Below, in pieces: positions 37,701-49,700 of a DNA stretch of 60,000 nt. A program made the translations under genes and the position numbers. The notes beneath the pieces were generated by a model. That model was given only the letters and a program-made list of their open reading frames with translations, was not told where the DNA came from and searched no databases. The stretch is from Antedon mediterranea (lineage: Eukaryota > Echinodermata > Crinoidea > Comatulida > Antedonidae): contig NC_092678.1 in the NCBI RefSeq assembly GCF_964355755.1, forward strand, positions 25,030,365 through 25,090,364, written 5' to 3'. How positions within the stretch are numbered: position 1 is the stretch's first letter; each line of letters starts with the position of its first letter.

Positions 37701-40700
37701 CATTCTGAGATGTGCATCTGTATCTGCCAGAGTCTTCATACGCTGCGTTGAACACGGTCATTTTCAATCCTCCATTCGTGAACACAGCTTCTGGTATGGC
37801 GCCACCAATCTTGTCCCAAGTCGTTGTAGGAGTTGGGCTTAAAGGATAATGGAAAATATTAAAACCAGATATTTTATAAATAAATGATGTATTAGGTTAT
37901 TGTATTAATGTACTTTGTATAAAGTACAACATGATGTCATAGTAGGGCAAACATCTGACAGGTATTAATTGTAAATGTATTTGTGGAAGTGCATCTGGAC
38001 TAGCGTAAGCTATTTTGTCATACCTGTGTCACTCTGTTTTGTAGTGAATAAATAAATGACTGAACACAATGCATTTTAAACTTACAATGCCTGAGGGCTG
38101 CACCACAAACTAAACGTGTCACCAGAGGCTGCATAGACAGTGTCCTGAAGAGCAGTTGCAAGCTGTACTTGTCTAGGTGCTGTAGGCTCATCATCTGAAA
38201 AAGAATTTGAGATTTTCATTCTTATTCTTATTTCTTATTCTTTATTGCCAATCATAAAAACAACAACAACAATTAAACAAACAACTACAAAGTGGTAGGA
38301 AACACAAAAGGAAACATGTTACTCAACACTGAAACACACCTGATAAAATGAGGCGATGAACTCGTGAGTAGAGAGCCTTGAAGATGACATCATTGAAGAT
38401 AGAACATACGTAAACATCAACATCTTCCTCTTTCATGTTGGAAATCACAAGATTATTTTCATTATCTTGGTAGACACGACTGTCGTACACCAATGGGTTA
38501 TTATAGCGCCCTCTGCTCCAGAATACGCGAGGAGGTGGGTATGAATTCGGCGAGTCACAGTGAAGCTTGGTGAAATTGTTCAACGTGACCTCATGTGTCA
38601 AAATTGGTTGAAACGGTACACTATCCATATCTGTAGGAAAAATGTGTTTAAAAATTTAAAAAAAAATCCAACAACCTTGAGTAAATCACATAAACAAACA
38701 GCGAAACGTTGACCTAACAAATTCTGATTAAATTGAAGAATGATAGGCCCCTCCGACAATCCCGAACTTGAAGGTTCTAATATAGATGGCGCTCTACCAA
38801 CTACAAGGTTTCACAATAACGTTTCCAAGTTACATGGACTCACTCGTGATTCTAAAGCATAAGATAATAATGGATGAATAAAAGAAATCGGATACCAACT
38901 ACAGTATGTGGTCGCTAGCGCCTTGAGCACTTTCAGTGGATATGTGCGCTATATATATAAATTATTATTATTATTATTATTAAACTGTGTCAATGAACCA
39001 GCGAAAGCTCAAGTAAAGTTTATGATTTATATCAGATCATCAGAAATAAAATTGATCAATAGAAGGATATACACTTACATGGAACACGAAGTTCTAATGG
39101 AGCTGACTCGGCCGTGCCTGCATTATTGCTTGCTACACATCGGTACATCCCATTATCATGGGCATTGCGTTCCTCGATGCGTAGTGTGTTTCCATCAAGA
39201 GTAACGCCATCAGCTGACGTAATAGTCACTCCATCCTTCCTCCAACTTATACTATTGAAATATAAGGGTTATAATACACTGTTACTTCTCTGTCTGGTTA
39301 GTGGATTATGATCAATAGTGGTTTTGTTGATGAGAAAAGCTGATTCATTATTACTTTATTTAAACAACATAAATTGCTTTCAAACCTTCATCTTATACTA
39401 AAAGTAAAGGTAAAGTCAAAACCTAAGCTAATGCTAACGGCCATGGTGCCCATCTCCATTTCTTTAGCGTTTGGGCCAGACTCCACTATGTGTGTATGTT
39501 TGTGGGGGGTACGCCACTCCTCCCGCACAAACGAGTCTGATTTACCTTCCCAGTACTTTTTACATACCGGTACCCATTTCTATCACCTGGGTGGGGAGGA
39601 ACAATGTGGATAAAGAATCTTGCTCAAGGACTCAACACTGCAGTGACCGAGCCGGGGCTTGAACCGACAACCTCTTGATTGCAAGTCCAATGCTCTAACC
39701 ACTGCGCCACAGTGCTCCACATCTTATACTATTGAAGTATAAAGCTCTGTCTACACTATCAAACTGTATGTGATGTACACATATATGGACATGATGATGT
39801 CATATCACTATCATATTTGGGCATATCACTACCATATTTGGGCACATTACACTTTTTTTGTCAAACTAGTTTTATAATATGCTGTCACTTCTCTGCTAGG
39901 TTAGTGGATTATGATCAACATTGGGGGTTTTTCAATAAAGAAATGAAGAGTTGATGAAAAAAGCATGACTTTTTAAAAATTGCTTTCAAACCTTGGTTCA
40001 TCAGCCCCTTCTGCTTCACAACGAAGTTCCAGTTCTTTTCCTACTGATCTTGTTCTTGAGACCTTTGAAATACGTGGTGGAATTGGCACTTAAAGAAAAA
40101 AACAAATCAACCATAAATTAAGCAGTTCTTAAAAGTTGAACATTTTTTTCCAATATTCAACTGGATAATTATTTCTCATTTCACTTCTCGGACACATTTG
40201 TTTACATTGTTAGCGTTGGCATAATAGGGCGTGTGGCGCAGTGTGTTGGACGTTGGACTACCGATCGTCAGACCTAGGTTCGAATCCAACTCTCACCGCA
40301 TTGCTTGTATCCGTAGGCAAGATACTTTACTTACGTTGCCTCTCTCCACCCAGGTGTATAAATGGGTACCCAGTTAGATCTAGATCTAGGTTACCGGCTG
40401 CATTATGGGAGTATGTTTCCATACGTGTTTGATCCCAAAAAATACTGGGGTAATAATGCTTGTAAAGCGCCTTTGAGCATGATTACTCATGAAAAGGGCC
40501 CTATATAAATGTGGTATTATTATTATATTATTATTATTAAACTTTCAAGAGCGTAGAGTAAAAAATCAGTGGGGTCAAAGGTCTTTTTACGTTGAAGCCC
40601 CTAATGTATGGAACAGTTTACCATCAACAGTTGCTCCTGAACAGTTTCAAAACCAACATGAAGACGTCGCTATTTGCTGATGTACTCTCCAATTTTAATG

Positions 40701-43700
40701 CACAAATGTGCTCCACATGGGTTGGGGACACCAGTGCTATATAAGTTTTCATTTATTATAATTAATTTCTCTAGTAATTGGTGTAAACTGGTTATTAAAG
40801 ATTTACATGAAGTTCTACAAAATAAAAGTTTTTTGATGTTTATATCATTTTACCTTCTTCTACATAGTTACATCGGCAAGTACTGCAACCACTTGCGTCT
40901 AAAATATACCCTATTGGTCCACAATCAATTTTACACGTCCGTGTCTCACAAACAGGTACCCCTATAAAATTGAAAAATCAATGCATTATGACTGTGTTTA
41001 CCTGGACACAGGTATGCATGTCAGTTTTATATTGAAAATAATGAAAATAATGAGTTGGATAGAAATTGGAGCAAGAAGAGCAAATTAAATATTTAATTTT
41101 ATAATAATTTATTAAAAGAGCTTTTCAACTATACAAAGAGAAAAGAGACATACAATTAGATATAAAAAATAAATCTAAACTTACGGAATGGATTAAAGCA
41201 TTCACAAATGTCGCAACCTGTCTCTGAATCTTCGACGAAGCCAAATCCGCAAGAAAGATCACAATTGATTGGAGGACAAGTTGGTGCTAAAAAAAAAGAA
41301 GCAATCAAGATTTAGTAATGCAGCAAGTCAAAATGTTCTCAATGGATTGCATAATTGACCAATCAAATGAATGCGTTACTAACCTGGTGGGAGGTTGCAT
41401 GAACATATTTCGCACCCATTTGAATCCACTTGGTTGCCATGCTCACAGAAGATTGTACACACAAATGGTGGACATGCTGGCTCTAAAAAATAGACATTGT
41501 GATCAACTTTTTATTTTTTGAAACAAAATCATATTTTGTTTCAAATAACATACAATTATTGCTACCAACAGAATGTTTGTTGACTAAATTTATTTTTTTC
41601 TTACCTGGAGGAGCATTGCAAGCACAAACTTCACACCCATTTTCATCAACCTGGTTGCCATGCTTGCAGAATATTAAACAGAGAAATGGTGGACAAGTTG
41701 GTTCTAAAAAAATAACACAATGTAAGACAAATAGTATCAAATAGAATAAAACTCATATAAAAAAGTAAATAATTTGTTTAAAATATTTTACCTGGTGGTG
41801 GGTTACATTCACAAATTTCACACCCATTCTCATCAACCTGGTTGCCATGCTCACAGTACATAAAACACACAAATGGTGGACATGTTGGTTCTGAAAAATA
41901 AATATTTAAAACAAATATTATATAACAGAATTTGAGAAATGCAGAATAAAAGGTTTAAAAAAAAAATAATTTGTTTCAAATATTTTACCTGGTGGTGGGT
42001 TACATTCACAAATTTCACACCCATTCTCATCAACCTGGTTGCCATGCTCACAGTAGATAAAACACACAAATGGCGGACATGTTGGTTCTAAAAATAAATA
42101 TTTAAAACAAATAGTGTCAAATAGAATTTGAGAAATGCAGAATAAAATGTTTAAAAAAAAAATAATTTGTTTAAAATATTTTACCTGGTGGTGGGTTACA
42201 TTCACAAATTTCACACCCATTCTCATCAACCTGGTTGCCATGCTCACAGTAGATAAAACACACAAATGGCGGACATGTTGGTTCTAAAAATAAATATTTA
42301 AAACAAATAGTGTCAAATAGAATTTCAGAAATGCAGAATAAAATGTTTAAAAAAAAAATAATTTGTTTAAAATATTTTACCTGGTGGTGGGTTACATTCA
42401 CAAATTTCACACCCATTCTCATCAACCTGGTTGCCATGCTCACAGTAGATAAAACACACAAATGGCGGACATGTTGGTTCTAAAAATAAATATTTAAAAC
42501 AAATAGTATCAAATAGAATTTGAGACATGCAGAATAAAATGGTTAAAAGAAGTAAATAATTTCAAATATTTTACCTGGTGGTGGGTTACATTCACAAATT
42601 TCACACCCATTCTCATCAACTTGGTTGCCATGCTCACAGTAGATAAAACACACAAATGGTGGACATGTTGGTTCTAAAAAAATAAAAATTGAAAACAAAT
42701 AGTATATAACAGAATTTGAGAAATGCAGAATAAAATGTTTAAAAAAGTAAATAATTTGTTTAAAATATTTTACCTGGTGGTGGGTTACATTCACAAATTT
42801 CACACCCATTCTCATCAACCTGGTTGCCATGCTCACAGTAGATAAAACACAAAAATGGTGGACATGTTGGTTCTAAAAAATAATTTATTTAAAACAATTT
42901 ATATAAAATAGAATTTGATTGTATAAAATAGATTTAGTCTGATAAAAAAGTAAATAATTTGTTTAAAATATTTTACCTGGTGGTGGGTTACATTCACAAA
43001 TTTCACACCCATTCTCATCAACCTGGTTGCCATGCTTACAGTAGATGAAACACACAAATGGTGGACATGTTGGTTCTGAAAAATAAATATTTAAAACAAA
43101 TAGTATATAACAGAATTTGAGAAATGCAGAATAAAATGTTAAAAAAAAAAATAATTTGTTTAAAATATTTTACCTGGTGGTGGGTTACATTCACAAATTT
43201 CACACCCATTCTCATCAACCTGGTTGCCATGCTCACAGTAGATAAAACACACAAATGGTGGACATGTTGGTTCTAAAAATAAATATATTTAAAACAAATA
43301 GTATATAACAGAATACAATGGTTAAAAAAAACATAATTTGCTTAAAATATTTTACCTGGTGGTGGGTTACATTCACACATTTCACAACCATTCTCATCAA
43401 CCTGGTTGCCATGCTCACAGTAGATAAAACACACAAATGGTGGACATGTTGGTTCTGAAAAAAATAACATATTTAAAACAAATAGTATCAAATAGAATTT
43501 GAGACATGCAGAATAACATTAAAAACGTACATAACTTCTTAATATTTTACCTGGTGGTGGAGGTTTACATTGACAAGTTTCACATCCATTCTCATCAGCT
43601 TCATGGCCATATATACAGTAGATTAAACAGGAAACAGGAAGTAAGCATGTTGGGTCTATGAATACAAAGATGCAATTTAGTATTTCACACAAAATAATTG

Positions 43701-46700
43701 TGAGATTTAAAGTTCCGTATCACAATAAACCAACACAATTTAAACAATTTTACCTGGTGGTGGGTTACAGTCACAAATTTCGCACCCATTTTCATCAACT
43801 TGGTTACCATGCTCACATAAGTTAGAACATATAATTGGTGAACATGTTGATGGAACTGAAAGATATAATATAGCAGGATTATGATTGGCTAACCTACACT
43901 GAAATATTCAACTGATGTCAAAGGTTATCAGATGAGATAACAATAAGGTTTTTACCTTCTGGTTGTTTTTTACATTTACATGTGAAACAATCACCATCAT
44001 CAAAATCATAACCAAATTCACACGTTCTTTTAAATTTACAGATGGCAGTAAAACCAGAACATGGAGCAGCTGCGAAACAAAAATAAAAAATTGGTTTGAA
44101 TCCATCTACTTTTTTTTATATCATATTTTGCAAAAAAGTCAAGTATTCAGTAAATTACAATGTGTGAGTGTGCAATATTTGCATCTATAAAACAATTTCA
44201 AACTATTTTCACTTATTTATTTATAAATTGTGACCTTCCCAACAGGTAACAGGCCTGTGAAATGAACTAAGCCTAAAGCTCTATCTACAATATCAAACTT
44301 TATGTGACAAAAAATGTGATGTGCCCATATATGGACATGATGATGTCATATCACTACTATATTTGGTCATATCACTACCATATTTGGGCACATCACATTT
44401 TTGTCCAAATAGTTTGATAGTGTAGACAGGGCTTTAGAGTTCCTTATCATTCCTTATGTAAGCTTGAATGTCAAAACTAAAGGTGAAGCGTGTGGTCTGG
44501 TACGATGTTACAAAACATAAAAGTGAATTTTACTTTATCTTTTGTGTGACTCAATAATGTCAATAAAGTTACCTTTACACGAAGGTGGTGTTCCCGACGC
44601 AGGGCCAAGCGGTTCGCCTGTTACTGTGTCGACACAGATACAGCTGCAAAAAATATACAGAACATTACAATATGCTCATTGATCGATGTATATTAAATAG
44701 AAGATTTTTTGAATGACTAATCAATGCTTTAATAGATAACTTATACAGTTGGACGACTTGGGCCATTCCATTCACTGTCAAGGGGTGTTGTAGTAATAGC
44801 AACATATATGTAGATACAGCTTATACAGTTCACTGAGGCCATTCCATTCACTGTCAATGTTTCAAGTTTCCATGGTTGTTCTAGTAATAGCAACATAATA
44901 TGTAGATACCAGCTAAACACTCTGGTAGTTACTTAGTTACTTACTTTCCGAGTGGAGGACACTGCATTGGTTCATAATCGCCGTTCTCGTCACAAGTGGG
45001 AGAGAATCCACCATCAGAATTATCACGTGCAATTATACATCTAAAATCAGTAATTTAAATATGGTTATAGAGTCACTCTCCCAATAACGGACTTTCTCAA
45101 AAATGGGAACTCTCCCAATACCAGACTTTCCTTGAAGTCCAAACAGTCCCAAATTCATTTTTACCATTAAAAATACATTCCAAATACCAGAAGGAGAGTT
45201 GACTGTACATATATAAAAAACTAATAAACAACAATTTATATAAAAAAAATTGTTGTGCTAAATATGGCATCTAAACATGCTGATGGAATAAGTATAATAC
45301 TGATACATCACAAACAAAATTAAATTATTTTCCAACCGTTTTCCTGCACTTGGTGTAATATCAACAACTTCTGTAACTTCAACCACTTTTTGGGTTGCAA
45401 CAACTGCAATATCTACTGAAAAAAGTGGTTAAATCAAATCAAATCAAATCAAATCTTTATTCAGAATCTTTTAACAGTTAACATCGCTTTAATGTCCGGC
45501 TGATTTTGTGTTGTAAAAAATAATATCAAACAGTGGGAGGTGGTGTGATTACCTTCTTCAGTGACTGGTTCAACTTCTTTTTCAATCGTTGCTGTTACTT
45601 CATCTGCTTCTTGAGTTGGAACGACCGCAGTATCTACCAAAAAAGAGCGTCAAAAAGTTATCAACTTCTGTGATTGTATGAATACTGGATTATTAGTTTT
45701 ACAGTACTATATTATGTGTTACTAATTTCCCACTTCTATCAATAAAACATTTAACACTCTACGACCTAGGAATATTGTGTCACTGGTCATTGCCTGAACT
45801 CCGCCAAAACTGTTAAGTTAAGAAATGTCCTAGCATGCATACAATTATTTTACTTGGATGGAATATATGGATGGATGGAATATGTGGATGGAATAGGTGG
45901 ATGTAATAGACGGATGGTGTACATATGCGCAAGAGTTTCTGAATTTAGTATGTTATAATAATGAGGAATGATGATAACAATATGATTACCTGGTAGGCAT
46001 TCACAAGTAAAACAGCCTCTGTCATCTTTAGCATATCCAGCTGGGCACGAACCATAACATACTCTGATACCACAATCCTCAGGTTCTAACATAAAAAAAA
46101 GAAATCGGAGCAAATACATTAAAAAATCATTTTTTACAATTACAAAAAACAGCACACGTTTGGTTATTTCTGTAATGGTTACCTTCTACAGTGACCGATT
46201 CATAACTCTCAATAGCTTCAGTTACGATTTCAAGTTCAGCTCCTGAAGATGAAACTCCTTTAGCCCCTGGGGTTGGAACAACTTCATCATCCTCTACAAA
46301 TAAACAGCCAGATATTGATCAAATTAAAAATTAATGTGATTCAGGGAGTAGCTCTTGGGGTGCACACTCCCCGCTTTTGAAAGATAATGATTTTTAAACA
46401 TACCTGGCAGACAATCACAAGTAAAGCAACCATTTTCCATTTTGACATAACCAGCTTCACAGTAAATGTAGCAAAATATGTTGCCACAAACACTTTCTAT
46501 AAAAATTTTAAAAGATAAAATATTGAACAATATTTTACTTCAAAGCCTGCAAGTTTGAATATATATGCAACGTTTGAATGTATATGCAACATTAGAAATA
46601 AATGTCAAATAATGAATCAGGAACATTTGCATTGTAATTTTTCGAAATGTCTACTACAGTTTTAGATGTGTGCCTACCTGTTGCAGTGACGGGTTCAAAT

Positions 46701-49700
46701 CCACCTTCGGTTACAAATTCAACTTCTGCTTGTTTCGTTGGTGTCACTCCGATTTCCTCGGGCACTACATATTTTTGTGTGTAAAGTAAAAATAAAAAGA
46801 AAATCATACATTTTGTGCCTAACAAATGCAATGATAATTGTTACAATGATGATGGTAGATAGTTAGGACGGTTAGGATGGAATAGATGGATGGAATAGTT
46901 GGATGAAATGGATGGATAGATTGGATGGAATGGGTGGATGGAATAGTTGGATGAGATGGATGGATAGATTGGATGGAATGGGTGGATGGAATAGTTGGAT
47001 GAAATGGATGGATGGATTGGATGGAATGGGTGGATGGAATAGTATAGTGGTTGACATCGGGTCATAAATGGAACATATATGATTTTTAAACATACCTGGC
47101 AGACAATCACAAGTAGGGCAACCATTTTCCATTTTGACATAACCAGCTTTACAGTAAACAAAGCAAAATATGTTGCCACAAATACTTTCTATATAATAAA
47201 GATAGTAATAGATTAGTTTATTTTATTGAACAATAATTTTACTTACTTCACCCAAACAAGTTTTGAGAATTTTAAAGTAAACATGTAATTTATTTATGGT
47301 CAAGATCATACTAAATGAGACTTACCTTCCACAGTGACTTGATTCGTAGGTTGTGTGACCTCTTCAACTGGTATCTTGGTAGGAGCTGTTCAAATATTAA
47401 TTGTTGTCTTTATTTAGCATTCTTTTAGTAGTTTTTTTCTAATTCATACAGGAATAACTTTTTAATTTAATGTTGTCTTTTAGAAAAGTAATTGTAAAAT
47501 TGTAAAAGTACCTGGCAAGCATGTGCATGTGTAACAGCCATGGTCATCTAGGAGGTAACCATCAGTACATATTCCATAACAAATGACAATACCACAATCA
47601 GTATCTGAAAGCATTACCATATAAATATATGATCATTACACACTACGAAACATTAAATCAGACTCCATGCACTTTTTGTCAATTATTTGAATCATTACTT
47701 TACCTCCATCTACTTCTCCTGCTATTTCGGTTACCATTTCAACTTCAAAATCCGTAACAGTCGCACCATCATCTTTTGAAAGTGAATGAAGAAAAGAATC
47801 ATTCAATTTAATGTCATTCTCATTCTGCCTTATTACATATTACTATCAAAACTATATATAGCTTTGAAAAGTAGTACTACAGTGTGTAGCAGTACCATAG
47901 TTGTGCTGTAGCAGTAAGCAGTGCTATAGTTGTGCTGTAGCAGTAAGCAGTGCTATAGTTGTGCTGTAGCAGTAAGCAGTGCTATAGTTGTGCTGTAGCA
48001 GTAAGCAGTGCTATAGTTGTGCTGTAGCAGTAAGCAGTGCTATAGCTGTGCTGTAGCAGTAAGCAGTGCTATAGCTGTGCTGTAGCAGTAAGCAGTGCTA
48101 TAGTTGTGCTGTAGCAGTAAGCAGTGCTATAGCTGTGCTGTAGCAGTAAGCAGTGCTATAGTTGTGCTGTAGCAGTAAGCAGTGCTATAGTTGTGCTGTA
48201 GCAGTAAGCAGTGCTATAGTTGTGCTGTAGCAGTAAGCAGTGCTATAGTTGTGCTGTAGCAGTAAGCAGTGCTATAGTTGTGCTGTAGCAGTAAGCAGTG
48301 CTATAGTTGTGCTGTAGCAGTAAGCAGTGCTATAGCTGTGCTGTAGCAGTAAGCAGTGCTATAGCTGTGCTGTAGCAGTAAGCAGTGCTATAGTTGTGCT
48401 GTAGCAGTAAGCAGTGCTATAGTTGTGCTGTAGTGTACTACTGTAGCTGTGCTTTAGCAGTATATAGCTGTGTTGTAGCAGCACTGTTGCAATACCGTTG
48501 TAACATTGTTGTAACAGTGTTTTAACAGTGTGGTATTGTTATAACAGTGTTATAACAGTGTGGTAACAGTGTTGACATTGTTGTAACAGTGTTTTAACAG
48601 TGTGGTATTGTTATAACAGTGTTATAACAGTGTGGTAACAGTGTTGACATTGTTGTAACATTGTTGTAACATTGTTGTAATGGTGTCGTTGGTGCTACAC
48701 TGCTCAATTAAAAGTTTAATGTGCTTACCAGGCAAACAATCACAAGTTACACAATCATTTTCATCTGTAGCGTAGCCATTTGGACATTCAGCGTAACAAA
48801 CAATCGAGCCACATTTGCCTATAAAAAACATTTTTATAATAATAATATGCAGATATTTATAACACGCAATTAACCAACATAACAAAAGGTTCTGTGAACA
48901 AATAAACAATTTGAAAACATAAAAAAAAACGACTATCAGTATTTTAATCTATCAACTAAATTTGGCATGTGGATTGCTAAGAACAAATGTTGAGTTTTTA
49001 ACTTAATCTTCACCTACCGTCTTCTGTTACTGGTTCCAAAGTGGCACCTTCAACAACAAAGACAAAAAAAAGATATTGAATAAGTGATAATATACTGTAT
49101 ACACATCATAGAATAGTGATTCAATGCCTGCTACCTGGCTTAATTGGAAGTTTGTGTGCCACAAAAAGAGCAAAGATTTAGAGTAGGTTCTTAAATCTCC
49201 AAGAAATAGGAATTTGTCTATACGGTGGCGAGGGTGGTGTGGAATGAGTTGTGGTTTGTAAGGTTCAGCATACATATTGGTGGCAATTGCCACTTCACTC
49301 AATCAGCTTAAAGTTTATTTCAAAATGGAGTACTCGGTTACCTGGGAGACAGTTACAGGTATAACAGCCATTATCATCAATTTCATATACACCTGGGCAG
49401 AATCCATAACACACACGAATACCACATTCAGATGATTCTAAGTAAGAAAGATTAAATAGATTATGTGAAAACCAGGGTTAAGACATAATAATAATTATTT
49501 CGATTATATTTGGTAGGAGCCTGTAGACAAGATTTTTACACGGGGGTTCTTTTTCCACAAAAGAGTAAAAAATCATTATGAGATGTGGTAGAATCCCTCC
49601 CCAATCCGTCTTTTGGTTACAGGCTTGATATTGATAGCTTAAGTGATTGTTTATCAATACCTGACACAGTAACTGGTATGCCATCCGATTTTGCTGTTGG

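Larger units (their letters stand above)
39243..39991. repeat. Tandemly duplicated intron with decoy splice sites
   Basis: CTTATACTATTGAA(A/G)TATAA, TTAGTGGATTATGATCAA and TTGCTTTCAAACCTT occur in order twice (39245-39390 and 39721-39991). Each copy runs from the acceptor side of exon 39251 to the donor side of exon 39992. A SINE separates the copies, and a MITE-2 sits in the second. Confidence 0.75.

Noticed and set aside
39471-39662. Plus-strand open frames around the 39.4-kb SINE
   Set aside because: They lie wholly inside the SINE bounded by a 12-bp target duplication and show no domain.
41851-43436. Repeated peptides such as MCVLSTVSMATRLMR on the minus strand
   Set aside because: They are the second frame of the antistasin exon array. 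The cysteine-rich frame has the correct splice phases.
46841-47179. Open frames rich in SIHPFHPI
   Set aside because: They come from the GGATGGAAT tandem repeat; the real exon is 47096-47188 in the cysteine-rich frame.
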